Origin: Thiosocius teredinicola
GTDB lineage: Bacteria > Pseudomonadota > Gammaproteobacteria > Chromatiales > Chromatiaceae
Direction of reading: 5' to 3'
NCBI RefSeq assembly: GCF_002009425.1
Contig: NZ_CP019936.1
Location: forward strand, 1,597,001 to 1,661,000
Length of the DNA stretch: 64,000 bases
Shown here: one piece after another, positions 17,041 through 27,139 of the stretch
Layout: every line of letters begins with the position of its first letter
How positions within the stretch are numbered: the first letter of the stretch is position 1
The notes under the pieces: generated by a model
Seen by the model: only the letters and a program-made list of their open reading frames with translations
Told to the model about the DNA's origin: nothing
The model's database searches: none
Translations under genes and position numbers: made by a program

Positions 17041-17757
17041 TTGGAAACGCAACAGATACAACAAGCTCCACCAGGCCAGCCCCAGCCCCAGCGCAAAGGC
17101 ATCCGCGGCATCCACATTGTGTGGATCGTGCTGGCAACCATCGTACTGACGGCGGGCGTGACCTATTGGCTGGTGCGCACCTATATCTACGCCAAGGACT
17201 TCGAACCGGTCGAACTCAGCGTTGCCGAACAACGCACGCTGAACGCCAAGCTCAAGACCATCGGCTATGACCCCGGCCCTGATCCGACGCCGGAAACCGC
17301 CGAGGGCAACAAGGAATCCGACGATCAATGGTTGCGCCCCGAGCGTTACACGGAGGCCGGCGCCAAACGCGAGGTGAGTTTCAGCGAGCGCGAGCTCAAC
17401 GGCATGATCGCCAACAACAAGGATCTGGCGAAGAAACTCGCCGTGGATCTGGATGACGACCTGGTCAGTGCGCGGCTGCTGGTACCGGTCGACCAGGATT
17501 TTCCCATTCTCGGCGGCAAGACGTTGCGCGTATCGGCCGGGGTGGAGTTGGCGTATCGCGAAGCCAAGCCGATCGTGGTGCTCAAGGGTGTCAGCGTCAT
17601 GGGTATCCCGATCCCCAACGCCTGGCTGGGGGGGATGAAGAACATCGACCTGGTCAGCGAGTTCGGCGATCAACAGGGATTTTGGAAGAGCTTTGCCGCC
17701 GGCGTCGACGATATCCGCGTCGAGTCCGGTCACGTCAAGGTGAAGCTCAAGGAATAA
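17041..17757 (+). CDS. Single-pass membrane-anchored protein of unknown function
   Basis: 238 residues from the TTG at 17041; no ATG or good ribosome binding site is available, so the start is uncertain. A Gln/Pro-rich N-terminus precedes one transmembrane segment (about residues 25-45: HIVWIVLATIVLTAGVTYWL). A short charged linker follows, then a mixed alpha/beta extracytoplasmic domain with FSERELNGMIANN, KKLAVDLDDDLVSARLLVPVD and VVLKGVSVMGIPIPNAWLGG. The latter pattern recalls conserved hypothetical proteins of sulfur-oxidising and marine gammaproteobacteria; I cannot name a function. It lies between ppk1 and another small membrane protein. Confidence 0.65.
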   Translation: METQQIQQAPPGQPQPQRKGIRGIHIVWIVLATIVLTAGVTYWLVRTYIYAKDFEPVELSVAEQRTLNAKLKTIGYDPGPDPTPETAEGNKESDDQWLRPERYTEAGAKREVSFSERELNGMIANNKDLAKKLAVDLDDDLVSARLLVPVDQDFPILGGKTLRVSAGVELAYREAKPIVVLKGVSVMGIPIPNAWLGGMKNIDLVSEFGDQQGFWKSFAAGVDDIRVESGHVKVKLKE

Positions 17758-17853
17758 CAACAGGACCGCGGTTGCGCCGGGCGCGATCCCGGTCGGGCGT
17801 GGAGTCAACGCATCAGAGTGGAAGGCCCTTGCCGGGCCGAAGGATGGAAGTGC

Positions 17854-18213
17854 ATGGAAATTGATGAAGAATCCCGTATGTCGCCGGTGTTGGCGGTACT
17901 GGCCGGCGTCGCAGCGCTACTGGGATTGGTTCTGATCATCTTCGGTTTGTGGGCCTTGGGTGGCGCGATCTATTCGGCATGGGGATTGTTCAAGGACCCG
18001 GACGGTATTTCGTATTTCGCCAAGTACTTCCTCGACACCACCAAGTTGGCCGCGCAGTTGCCGAAGGGCGGCGAAGGGGTGGCGCACTACGTGTCGTGGT
18101 TTGCCGTGATCCTGTTGTTGCTGGTGCTGGGCAAGCTCGGTATTTGGGCCGTTACCGCCGGCGCCAAATTGCTCGAGTTCCGCATCAAACGTCGCGTCTG
18201 GCATAACGAGTAA
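17854..18213 (+). CDS. Small membrane protein with two transmembrane segments, function unknown
   Basis: 119 residues from the ATG at 17854 (GGAAG six bases upstream). Two hydrophobic segments are visible: about residues 10-42 (AVLAGVAALLGLVLIIFGLWALGG) and 80-102 (WFAVILLLLVLGKLGIWAV). Between them lies a short soluble part with DPDGISYFAKYFL. The C-terminus is basic (FRIKRRVW), placing it inside the cell. It follows the gene at 17041 by ~95 bases on the same strand; the two may act together in the membrane. No family recognised. Confidence 0.65.
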   Translation: MEIDEESRMSPVLAVLAGVAALLGLVLIIFGLWALGGAIYSAWGLFKDPDGISYFAKYFLDTTKLAAQLPKGGEGVAHYVSWFAVILLLLVLGKLGIWAVTAGAKLLEFRIKRRVWHNE

Positions 18214-18369
18214 GGCGACGCCCATGCCGAGCACACTGCGAGACGATTCATAGCGCTGGTCCGTCTCATTGGCTAGGGCGTTTGACGCCGAGGCTCACAG
18301 CGCAATCCGGTCGGTGCCGAACGCACCGCGCCACGGAGCGGCACAACACTGAGCTGTTAAGTAACAACA

Positions 18370-20127
18370 ATGAGCCAATCCAAAGAAGTCTTTACCCAGT
18401 CGTTGCCGCAAGGGGTGATGCTGAACGCCTATCCCGACAGCATGGGCATCCGCTTGGCGGATATCGTCGAGTTGCTCAAGCGTCCCGAGTTCGCCGATAC
18501 CTTCTCGCTGTTCTACATTCTGCCGACGTTTTTCCATAGCGATCTCGACCGCGGGTTCTCGATCATTGATTACGACATCAATGAAGAACTGGTATCGCCG
18601 GATGATCTGGCAGACCTGGAGAAACTGGGTATCCAGATCAAGCTGGATCTGGTGCTCAACCACTTGTCGGTTCGTTCGCCGCAGTTCCAGGATTTGTTGA
18701 AGAACGGCGAGGCGTCGCCCTACAGGGATTTCTTCATCGACTGGGACCTGTTCTGGAGTGCACACGGCAGCCGCCACGAAAACGGTGAGGTGACGCCGCA
18801 CAAAGAGCACCTCGACAAACTGTTTATGCGTAAACCCGGTCTGCCGGTGCTCAAGGTGCGTTTCCCCGACGGCGCACTGAAGACCTATTGGAACACCTTC
18901 TACCAGAAGGTCGATTTCGCCGAGATCACTGCGTTGGACTTCGCCGAGATCAAAGAGCTGGACAGCGAGCAGGCGCAGGCGCTGGCCGATCACGTCAAGA
19001 TCGTTATCAAGGACAAAGGCTTTCTCGAAGCGGAAGACCTGGCGCACCTTCCCCAACTGACCGACAGGATCATCAAGGCAGTCTGCAGCAAGCGTGAATA
19101 CCTGGGGCAAATGGATCTCAACGCGCGCTCGGAACTGGTGTGGAAGTTCTACGACGACACGCTGCGCAAGCTCAGCGAATACGGCGCCAAGATCATTCGC
19201 CTGGATGCCTTCGCCTACCTGCACAAAGAACCCGGCCAACCGAACTTCTTCAATCGCCCCGGTACCTGGATCTATCTGAATCGCTTGAAAGCCATGGCGC
19301 AATGTTACGGTCTGACGATCTTCCCCGAGATACACGCCGAATACGGCACCGGTATCTACGAGGAGATCGCCGGCGAAGGTTTTCCGATCTACGATTTCTT
19401 TTTACCGGGCCTGCTGATCGATGCATTGGATCGTGGCAACAGCGAAGCGCTCAAGCAATGGATAACGGAGATCGTCAGTAAAGGCCTGCAGACCATCAAC
19501 ATGCTGGGATGCCATGACGGTATTCCGGTGCTCGATCTGCGTGGCAAGACCGTCGAAGGCGAGTACCGGCCGGGACTGCTGAGCGACGAACACATCGACC
19601 ATGCAATGCAGAACATCATCGACCGTGGCGGTCTCACCAAGAATCTCTACGGCCCGGATGGGCGCAAGATCGATTACTACCAGGTCAACGCCACCTATTT
19701 CAGCGCATTGGGCGAAGACGAACCCAAGCTGCTGCTGGCACGTGCGATCCAGATGTTCATGCCGGGGGTGCCGCAGGTCTGGTATCTCGATCTGTTTGCC
19801 GGGACCAACGACTATGCCGCGGCCAATCGCGGACGTACCGCCGGCCACAAGGAGATCAATCGTACGACGCTCAAGTGGATCGACCTGGAGGAGGGGTTGC
19901 AGAAAAAGATCGTTCTCGATCAATTGGCATTGATCCGCTTGCGCAACACCTCACCCGCATTCCGTGGCCAACTCGAGATCCTGCCCACCGATTCGCAGTT
20001 GTTGCACATCACCTGGCGACACGCCGACGAGACCGTAACTTTGGCAGCGGACCTGCGGCGCCACAGCTTCACGGTCTACCGCGGCGAGGGCGATCAGCGC
20101 GAGATACTGATGGAATCCGTGCCATGA
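18370..20127 (+). CDS. GH13 subfamily 18 glycoside phosphorylase (sucrose-phosphorylase-like)
   Basis: 585 residues, longer than most sucrose phosphorylases (~500). It has the family's N-terminal AYPDSMG and ILPTFFHSDLDRGFSIIDYD. The catalytic set is Asp279 (IIRLDAFAYLHK, nucleophile), Glu320 (TIFPEIHAEYG, acid/base) and Asp383 (LGCHDGIPVLD). Enzymes of this subfamily phosphorolyse sucrose, sucrose 6-phosphate, glucosylglycerate or glucosylglycerol, releasing glucose 1-phosphate; sequence reading alone does not choose among them. An insertion of roughly 60 residues (about 182-245, rich in Glu, Ala and Leu) separates KTYWNTFYQKVD from QMDLNARSELVWKF, which are nearly contiguous in ordinary sucrose phosphorylases. 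A HAD phosphatase gene follows by 60 bases. Confidence 0.88.
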   Translation: MSQSKEVFTQSLPQGVMLNAYPDSMGIRLADIVELLKRPEFADTFSLFYILPTFFHSDLDRGFSIIDYDINEELVSPDDLADLEKLGIQIKLDLVLNHLSVRSPQFQDLLKNGEASPYRDFFIDWDLFWSAHGSRHENGEVTPHKEHLDKLFMRKPGLPVLKVRFPDGALKTYWNTFYQKVDFAEITALDFAEIKELDSEQAQALADHVKIVIKDKGFLEAEDLAHLPQLTDRIIKAVCSKREYLGQMDLNARSELVWKFYDDTLRKLSEYGAKIIRLDAFAYLHKEPGQPNFFNRPGTWIYLNRLKAMAQCYGLTIFPEIHAEYGTGIYEEIAGEGFPIYDFFLPGLLIDALDRGNSEALKQWITEIVSKGLQTINMLGCHDGIPVLDLRGKTVEGEYRPGLLSDEHIDHAMQNIIDRGGLTKNLYGPDGRKIDYYQVNATYFSALGEDEPKLLLARAIQMFMPGVPQVWYLDLFAGTNDYAAANRGRTAGHKEINRTTLKWIDLEEGLQKKIVLDQLALIRLRNTSPAFRGQLEILPTDSQLLHITWRHADETVTLAADLRRHSFTVYRGEGDQREILMESVP

Positions 20128-20187
20128 GTTGTTGTCTATGGTACCGCCCGCGCGTGCCAGCCAATCGATAAGCGGAGGGGATTTGAG

Positions 20188-21000
20188 ATGAATATTCTCG
20201 CTACCGATCTCGATCGAACGTTACTGCCTAACGGGCGTTGGCCGGCAGACCCGGGAGCGATCGAGTTGTTCAACGAACTCACGCGTCGGCATCAGACGAC
20301 GGTCGTTTATGTGACCGGCCGCAACCTCGCGTTGACGGAGGCCGCCATCGATGAGTTCGGTATTCGTCATCCCGATATCCTGATCAGCGATGTCGGCACC
20401 GCGATTCGCCGCTTCGGCGATACAGGATGGATGGCGGACGACGGCTGGGATGCGCATGTCATGCGAACCAGCCCGCAGTGGAACGCGGAAGGCGTGCGTG
20501 CCGAATTGCGGAGCATCGACGGGCTTGCCGAACAGGAACGCGAACATTGTGGTGACTTCAAGCAGAGCTACTATGTCGAACACGACGCGCGGGATGCGAT
20601 TCTCGGTGTTGTCGAACAGCGTGTGAAAGGTCGGTTCGATGAAGTCATCGTGTATAGCTTCGATTCGCAGTCGGGCAAGGGTTTGCTCGACCTGCTACCG
20701 CAGAGTGCGACCAAGCAGACTGCACTTGAATACGTCGCCGAAAGCTTCGCCATCGCCAAATCCGAGGTCGTCTTCTGCGGCGACAGTGGCAACGACGTGT
20801 TTCCGTTGACGGCAGGTTTCAAAGGCGTGTTGGTGCGCAACGCCGATGAGCAGCTCGTGGCGAGCGTCAGACAGGCAGTCGACGCCAACCCTCAACTCAA
20901 TGTCTATTTTGCGCAGGGTGGACATCGCGGGCTGAACGGCTACTACACCGGTGGCGTCATCGAGGGCGCCACCCATTACGGTCTGTTTCCTGAAGACTGA
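20188..21000 (+). CDS. HAD-IIB phosphatase, sucrose-6F-phosphate phosphohydrolase-like
   Basis: 270 residues. It starts with the HAD motif ILATDLDRTLL (D7, D9). VYVTGRN gives motif II, an alpha/beta cap lies in the middle, and the C-terminal VVFCGDSGNDVFPL supplies motif IV, the pattern of the sucrose-phosphate phosphatase/SPP family. GGAGGGGA precedes the ATG. These enzymes dephosphorylate sucrose 6-phosphate or related sugar phosphates. Next to a GH13_18 phosphorylase and with no sucrose-phosphate synthase in the window, the true substrate may be sucrose 6-phosphate or a glucosylglycerol/glucosylglycerate phosphate, i.e. compatible-solute turnover. That linkage is inference. Confidence 0.85.
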   Translation: MNILATDLDRTLLPNGRWPADPGAIELFNELTRRHQTTVVYVTGRNLALTEAAIDEFGIRHPDILISDVGTAIRRFGDTGWMADDGWDAHVMRTSPQWNAEGVRAELRSIDGLAEQEREHCGDFKQSYYVEHDARDAILGVVEQRVKGRFDEVIVYSFDSQSGKGLLDLLPQSATKQTALEYVAESFAIAKSEVVFCGDSGNDVFPLTAGFKGVLVRNADEQLVASVRQAVDANPQLNVYFAQGGHRGLNGYYTGGVIEGATHYGLFPED

Positions 21001-21249
21001 ACTACCCTGGCACTGGGGGCACGCCAGCCTGCCGCCGGCACCCGGTCCCTGTTGTCGCACACGATTTGATGCATGGCCCCATAAACAGCTTTAGGGCAGC
21101 AAGGCCGGTTTAGACCTTGTATAGCATTGAATTGTCCGCTTAAATTCGAGGCACTATTAGAAAAAGCGTCAAAAATGGCGCGTTCGGCCGAGTGAGTTCG
21201 TGGTCGGCTCCGACCAGCAACGACTCAGCCACCCCTCAGGAGGAAAATG

Positions 21250-21657
21250 ATGCAAATAAAACGTAGCACCCTGGTCAGGGTGTTCGCGGGCGGGTGTGTC
21301 TTGCTGTCAGCCGGTGCGTTCGCCGCCAACACCGACTATGTGGCCGCGGCCGTCGCCGACGTTGCCGAGTTCGAAAGCGGCGCATTCAAAGCCCCGGCGC
21401 AAAGCGCCTGGATCGGTGGCGGACACCAGAACGACGGTACCGCCAGTCTTGCCGCGTTTGAGAAGTTCCTCAAAGAGAACCTCCGCGGAACACACATCCT
21501 CTACCTGGGGCTGGCCGAAGCGCAGAAGGTGGCGGTGTGGGAGAACTACGTCAAAACCGGCGACCTCGGTGGAATTCGCAGCGATATCTTCGCTTTCCGC
21601 AAGGTGAAGACCCGCCAGCCTGCGCGTTCGAGTATCAACAACGTGCCGATGGACTGA
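21250..21657 (+). CDS. Small exported protein of unknown function
   Basis: 135 residues from the second of two adjacent ATGs (21250), which sits six bases after AGGAGG; 21247 would be only three. A Sec signal peptide (VFAGGCVLLSAGAFA, cleavage after about residue 26) is followed by a mature domain of ~108 residues with WIGGGHQNDGTASL and TRGTHILYLGL-like segments (here RGTHILYLGLAEAQKVAVW). It has no Cys in the mature part. The next gene begins eight bases after its stop and is also exported, so the two are probably one operon with a shared periplasmic role. No family recognised. Confidence 0.7.
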   Translation: MQIKRSTLVRVFAGGCVLLSAGAFAANTDYVAAAVADVAEFESGAFKAPAQSAWIGGGHQNDGTASLAAFEKFLKENLRGTHILYLGLAEAQKVAVWENYVKTGDLGGIRSDIFAFRKVKTRQPARSSINNVPMD

Positions 21658-21665
21658 GAATACCA

Positions 21666-22616
21666 ATGAAGAAAACAACGACAGTCATCGTCGCTGCGGT
21701 TGCATTCGCGTGCTCTGCTGCGTGGGCTAACGTCGATCGATCGATGCCCTTGCCTGGTGCCAATCCGACGGCCGACGAGGTCGCGCGCCAGGTGTACTAC
21801 GCGAATCATCTGTATGCGTTCGACAATTTCTCGATCGAAGGCCGCGGGCGCAGCAGCCCGGTGCTGATCAAACGCGGGTCGGATGGCCGCATATCGGTGA
21901 CCGCCGTCGAGCGCCATCTGAACAATGCCTATGATGGCGGAGCGATCAAGTCGCGTGACCTCGCCATCTTCCGGTCCGGCAACCTGCAGGGCACCGGTAT
22001 GTTGGTAACCGAGTATCGCGATGCCGAGCGCAGTCAGAGCTATATGGTGTGGTTGCCGGCACTGCGCAAGATCCGTCGCTTTGCTGAGCCTGATCACGAC
22101 CAGGCGTGGGGCGGCAGTGTGTTCACCTTCGGCGACGTCAACCTGCGTCGACCGGAACATGAAACCCACGAACTGATCGGGAAGAAACCGTTTCGTACCT
22201 GCCTGGGGGTCATCGAGTCGATCGAAGGCAAGGATTTTCGCTTTGCCGGCGAACTGCCGAAGCGTAGCTGCCGGCACGTCAACAAACAGGTCTACGGTCT
22301 GAAGAGCACCACCAAGTTCGCCAATTGGTGGTACGACTACCGGATCAGCATGGTCGATGCCAAGACCTTCGCCGATTACCGCACGCTGTATTACAAGGAC
22401 GGCAAGCTGATCAAGATCATCGATCGCGACTGGGGTGTGGTCGACGGGGCGAACAGCGACGACCCGCGGGCCTTGTTCTGGAAGTCGTGGTACGGCGTCG
22501 ACCTGGTCAACGGTCTGGAAAGCTGGGCCGTGATTCCGCAGTCGGTGATCAAGTTCAACTCGGACAAGTCGAACCACTTCTGGACGGAAAGAACGCTGAG
22601 AAAGATTACGCGCTGA
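21666..22616 (+). CDS. Outer-membrane lipoprotein-sorting (LolA-like) domain protein
   Basis: 316 residues from the ATG at 21666, with a signal peptide (VAAVAFACSAAWA). The mature protein resembles the proteins annotated 'outer membrane lipoprotein-sorting protein': MLVTEYRDAERSQSYMVWLPALRKIRRFAEPDHDQAWGG and DVNLRRPEHETHELIG in the middle, and WWYDYRISMVDAKTFADYRTLYYKDGKLIK strands later. They share the LolA/LolB half-barrel fold and often accompany RND/MMPL-type lipid exporters. None is adjacent here. The stop converges on dapE with only 19 bases between. Upstream partner is the exported gene at 21250. Confidence 0.75.
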   Translation: MKKTTTVIVAAVAFACSAAWANVDRSMPLPGANPTADEVARQVYYANHLYAFDNFSIEGRGRSSPVLIKRGSDGRISVTAVERHLNNAYDGGAIKSRDLAIFRSGNLQGTGMLVTEYRDAERSQSYMVWLPALRKIRRFAEPDHDQAWGGSVFTFGDVNLRRPEHETHELIGKKPFRTCLGVIESIEGKDFRFAGELPKRSCRHVNKQVYGLKSTTKFANWWYDYRISMVDAKTFADYRTLYYKDGKLIKIIDRDWGVVDGANSDDPRALFWKSWYGVDLVNGLESWAVIPQSVIKFNSDKSNHFWTERTLRKITR

Positions 22617-22635
22617 TCGCGTGCACCTCGTGCCG

Positions 22636-23778
<1,143 letters not shown>

Positions 23779-24126
23779 TTACTCGTCGAACAACTCGGCG
23801 TACATCTCGGGCTTAAACCCGACATGGCGCTGCTTGCCGGTATCCAGCACCGGCCGTTTGATGATGCTGGGCGTCTCCAGCATCAACTTGATCGCCGATG
23901 CCTCATCGATGCGGTCCTTGATCTCTTGCGGTACCTTGCGCCACATCATGCCGCGCGTGTTGAGCAGTGGTTGCCATCCCAGTTCTTTGACCCAGGCGCG
24001 CAGCAGCTTTTCACTGATGCCGGCCTTTTTGTAGTCGTGGAAGCTGTAATCGATGTTGTGTTCGGCGAGCCAGGCGCGCGCCTTTTTCATCGTGTCGCAA
24101 TTGGGTATGCCGTACAAAGTAACCAT
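23779..24126 (-). CDS. ArsC/Spx-family thioredoxin-fold protein, YffB type
   Basis: 115 residues from the ATG at 24126; a GTG six bases earlier is possible. It has a single N-terminal Cys in LYGIPNCDTMKKARAWL, then HDYKKAGIS, RRP-type end IIKRPVLD and VGFKPEMYAELF, matching the YffB clade of arsenate-reductase-like proteins. YffB is found next to dapE in E. coli and many relatives, yet its reaction is unproven; glutathione-dependent thiol reduction has been proposed. It lies between dapD and dapE here, keeping that linkage. Confidence 0.9.
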   Translation of the reverse strand: MVTLYGIPNCDTMKKARAWLAEHNIDYSFHDYKKAGISEKLLRAWVKELGWQPLLNTRGMMWRKVPQEIKDRIDEASAIKLMLETPSIIKRPVLDTGKQRHVGFKPEMYAELFDE

Positions 24127-24165
24127 CTTCACTCACTCGGCTCGTTCAACAGGGTTTGTTGTCGA

Positions 24166-24987
24166 TCAGATGTCGCGCAGCAGTTCGTTGATACCGACCT
24201 TCGAGCGCGTCTTCTCATCGACGCGCTTGACGATCACGGCACAATACAGGCTGTATTTGCCGTCTTTCGACGGCAGGTTGCCGGAGACGACTACCGAACC
24301 GGCCGGGACACGTCCGTACAGGATTTCATCGTTCTCACGGTCGTAGATACGGGTGGACTGGCCGATGTACACACCCATGGAGATGACCGAACCTTCCTCG
24401 ACGATCACGCCTTCGACGACCTCGGAGCGCGCACCGATGAAGCAATTGTCTTCGATGATGGTCGGGTTGGCCTGCAACGGTTCGAGTACGCCGCCGATGC
24501 CGACGCCGCCGGACAGGTGAACGTTCTTGCCGATCTGTGCACACGAACCGACTGTGGCCCAGGTGTCGACCATGGTGCCTGAGTCGACGAAGGCGCCGAT
24601 GTTGACGTACGACGGCATCAGCACGCAGCTCGGCGCGATGTACGAACCTTTACGCGCCGTCGCCGGTGGCACCACGCGTACCCCGGACTCGCGGAACTCG
24701 CGCGAGTTGTAGTCGGCATACTTGGAGTGCACCTTGTCGTAGTAGTTGGTGAAACCGCCTTTGATGAACTCGTTGTCATTGATGCGGAACGACAGCAGTA
24801 CGGCCTTCTTGACCCAGTCGTTGACCACCCACTGGCCGTCACGTTTCTCGGCGACTCGAATCTCACCGCGGTCGAGTTGCTCAATCGCCTCCATGGTCGC
24901 GTCGCGTACCGTGGTGCTGACGCTGCGCGGAGTGATGTCGGCGCGCTTTTCGAAGGCATCGACGATGATGGATTGGATGTCGCTCAT
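24166..24987 (-). CDS. dapD: 2,3,4,5-tetrahydropyridine-2,6-dicarboxylate N-succinyltransferase
   Basis: 273 residues, standard length. An N-terminal helical domain ([16 protein letters not shown]) is followed by a left-handed beta-helix of hexapeptide repeats ([40 protein letters not shown] in the core). [10 protein letters not shown] and [13 protein letters not shown] are diagnostic. It adds succinyl from succinyl-CoA to tetrahydrodipicolinate in lysine and diaminopimelate synthesis. It is 31 bases downstream of dapC. Confidence 0.97.
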   Translation of the reverse strand: MSDIQSIIVDAFEKRADITPRSVSTTVRDATMEAIEQLDRGEIRVAEKRDGQWVVNDWVKKAVLLSFRINDNEFIKGGFTNYYDKVHSKYADYNSREFRESGVRVVPPATARKGSYIAPSCVLMPSYVNIGAFVDSGTMVDTWATVGSCAQIGKNVHLSGGVGIGGVLEPLQANPTIIEDNCFIGARSEVVEGVIVEEGSVISMGVYIGQSTRIYDRENDEILYGRVPAGSVVVSGNLPSKDGKYSLYCAVIVKRVDEKTRSKVGINELLRDI

Positions 24988-25018
24988 GGAAAGGTTCTCC
25001 TGATACGTTATCGCGCGC

Positions 25019-26215
25019 TCAGTAGGCGCTTACGAGGTCTTTGATTCGGTGTGCGGCGTCGACACACTCGTCCAGCGTGGCGACCAGTGCCATACGCACA
25101 TGGCCGGCCCCCGGGCTGATACCGTCGACTTCGCGGGAAAGATAGCGGCCGGGCAACACGGTCACGTGCTGCCGATCGAACAGGTCGCGGGCAAACGTCT
25201 CGTCGCTGCCGGGCGTGCGTGGCCAAAGATAAAAGCCGGCATCGGGACGTTGCACATCGAGACAACCGTCGAGGATTTCGAGCACCGCATCGAACTTGGC
25301 GCGGTACATTGCACGGTTTTGTTTGACGTGTTCCTCGTCGCGCCATGCCGCGATGCTGGCGTGTTGGTGTTGCACCGGCAATGCACAGCCATGATAGGTG
25401 CGGTAGCGTAGAAAGCCTGTCAGTAGATCGGCGTCGCCGGCAACGAAACCGGAGCGCAGCCCTGGCGCGTTGGAACGCTTCGACAGACTGTGAAATACCA
25501 CGCAACGTCGGTAGTCGTTGTTGCCCATGGCGGCTGCGGCCTGCAGCAGTCCGACCGGGGGCTTGTCTTCGTCGAAATAGATTTCGGAGTAGCACTCGTC
25601 GGATGCGATGACAAAGTCGTGGCGCTCGGCCCGCTCGATCAGGGCCTGCAGCGTGGCCTGCGGAATAACAGCGCCGGTCGGGTTGCCCGGCGAACACAGG
25701 AACAGCAACTGGCACTGGTCCCAGGTCGCATCGTCTACGTCGTCGAACGCCGGCAGATAGCCGGTCTCGGCGGTGCAGGGGATGAAGTGCGGCGTGGCGC
25801 CGGCGAGCAACGCAGCGCCTTCGTAGATCTGGTAGAACGGGTTCGGCGACAGCACCAACGCCGGACGCGTGCGATCGACGACCGCCTGGGCGAACGCAAA
25901 CAAGGCCTCGCGCGTGCCGTTCACCGGCAGTGCGTGGCGTTCGGGATCGAGTGAATCTGGCGGCAAGGCGAAGCGCCTGGTCAGCCACTCGCAGATGGCT
26001 TCGCGTAGCGCCGGCATGCCCTTGGTCAGCGGGTAGGTTGCCAGACCGCTTTCAAGATGTTGCTGCAACGCTGCCGCTATCAACCCGGGTGTGGCATGCT
26101 TCGGCTCGCCGATCGACAGCGCGATGTGCGGCTTGTCCGGTGGCGTAGTGCCCGCTTTGAGCGCATTGAGCTTCTCGAACGGGTAGGGTTGCAGTTTTTC
26201 CAGGTCGGGGTTCAT
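25019..26215 (-). CDS. dapC: Succinyldiaminopimelate transaminase
   Basis: 398 residues. It is a fold-type I aminotransferase: N-terminal [49 protein letters not shown], and the PLP lysine in [17 protein letters not shown]. The [14 protein letters not shown] and [10 protein letters not shown] segments match DapC rather than AspC. It makes N-succinyl-LL-diaminopimelate using glutamate. It heads the dap cluster and is divergent from the EamA transporter, with 48 bases between the starts. Confidence 0.94.
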   Translation of the reverse strand: MNPDLEKLQPYPFEKLNALKAGTTPPDKPHIALSIGEPKHATPGLIAAALQQHLESGLATYPLTKGMPALREAICEWLTRRFALPPDSLDPERHALPVNGTREALFAFAQAVVDRTRPALVLSPNPFYQIYEGAALLAGATPHFIPCTAETGYLPAFDDVDDATWDQCQLLFLCSPGNPTGAVIPQATLQALIERAERHDFVIASDECYSEIYFDEDKPPVGLLQAAAAMGNNDYRRCVVFHSLSKRSNAPGLRSGFVAGDADLLTGFLRYRTYHGCALPVQHQHASIAAWRDEEHVKQNRAMYRAKFDAVLEILDGCLDVQRPDAGFYLWPRTPGSDETFARDLFDRQHVTVLPGRYLSREVDGISPGAGHVRMALVATLDECVDAAHRIKDLVSAY

Positions 26216-26263
26216 GCGAAATACAGCGAGTTTCCGGGCGGCCGATTATAGGCGATCGGCCCG

Positions 26264-27139
26264 ATGAATGCGCTGCCGGCCCGCATCGGGCCGATTCTAG
26301 GGTTGTTGTACGGCGCCACCTTCTGGGGCTTCGTCTGGTATCCGTCGCGCCTGCTCGAGGCATCCGGTATGCAGGGCGCCTGGCTGACGTTGATCAGTTA
26401 CAGCGCCGCTTTTGTGGTTTTTCTGCCGTTCGCGCATACCCACCTGGATGGGATTCGCCGGCAGCCGTGGGATGTGCTGGCGTTGCTCGCCGCCGCCGGG
26501 TGGACCAACGTGGCGTTCGTGCTTGCGGTACTCGACGGCGAGGTGGTGCGCGTGGTGTTGCTGTTCTACCTGTCGCCTGTCTGGACCGTGCTGCTCGGCC
26601 GCTGGCTGCTGCACGAACACCTGACATGGCGCACCGCCGTGATGGTCGGTCTCGGTCTGGCCGGCGCCCTGGTCATGCTATGGGATCCGCGCATCGGTCG
26701 CGTGCCGTTGAACGAGGCGGATCTGTTGGCCGTCAGCGCCGGCGTGGCCTTCGCGGTCAACAATGTCATGACGCGGCGCATTACCGCGCTGGGCATACGT
26801 GCCAAAACCCATGTGGCGTGGTTCGGCGTGGTGCTGGTGTCGCTGGTGGTGATTGCGCTCAAGTCGCCTCAACTGCCGCAGGTACCCGACTGGGCCTGGT
26901 GGGGAGCGGTCGCGCTCGGTCTGGGTGGCTTCATGCTGTCGACATTGGCGGTGGTCTACGGCGTCTCCAACATGCCGGTGCAACGCTCTGCCGTGATCAT
27001 GTTGTTCGAGTTGATCGTCGGCGCCGTGACGGCCTGGTGGTTGGCCGACGAAATCATCGATTGGCAGGAATGGGTCGGTGGTCTGTTGATTCTGTCGGCC
27101 GCCTTGATCGCCATCCTGCAGGAGGAACCTGAGACATGA
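26264..27139 (+). CDS. EamA-family (drug/metabolite transporter) permease
   Basis: 291 residues with about ten hydrophobic segments in two EamA repeats (about residues 8-140 and 150-288). Recognisable family features include FWGFVWYPSRLL near the start, LFYLSPVWTVLLGRWLLHEHLTW at the end of repeat one and FELIVGAVTAWWLADEIIDWQEWVGGLLI near the end of repeat two. It probably exports a small metabolite or amino acid. Substrate unknown. The VOC gene downstream overlaps its stop by four bases. Confidence 0.88.
   Translation: MNALPARIGPILGLLYGATFWGFVWYPSRLLEASGMQGAWLTLISYSAAFVVFLPFAHTHLDGIRRQPWDVLALLAAAGWTNVAFVLAVLDGEVVRVVLLFYLSPVWTVLLGRWLLHEHLTWRTAVMVGLGLAGALVMLWDPRIGRVPLNEADLLAVSAGVAFAVNNVMTRRITALGIRAKTHVAWFGVVLVSLVVIALKSPQLPQVPDWAWWGAVALGLGGFMLSTLAVVYGVSNMPVQRSAVIMLFELIVGAVTAWWLADEIIDWQEWVGGLLILSAALIAILQEEPET

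Noticed and set aside
21008-21023. TGGCAC followed by GGGCACG as a possible sigma-54 promoter
   Set aside because: The GC of the -12 element is offset by two bases from the required spacing.
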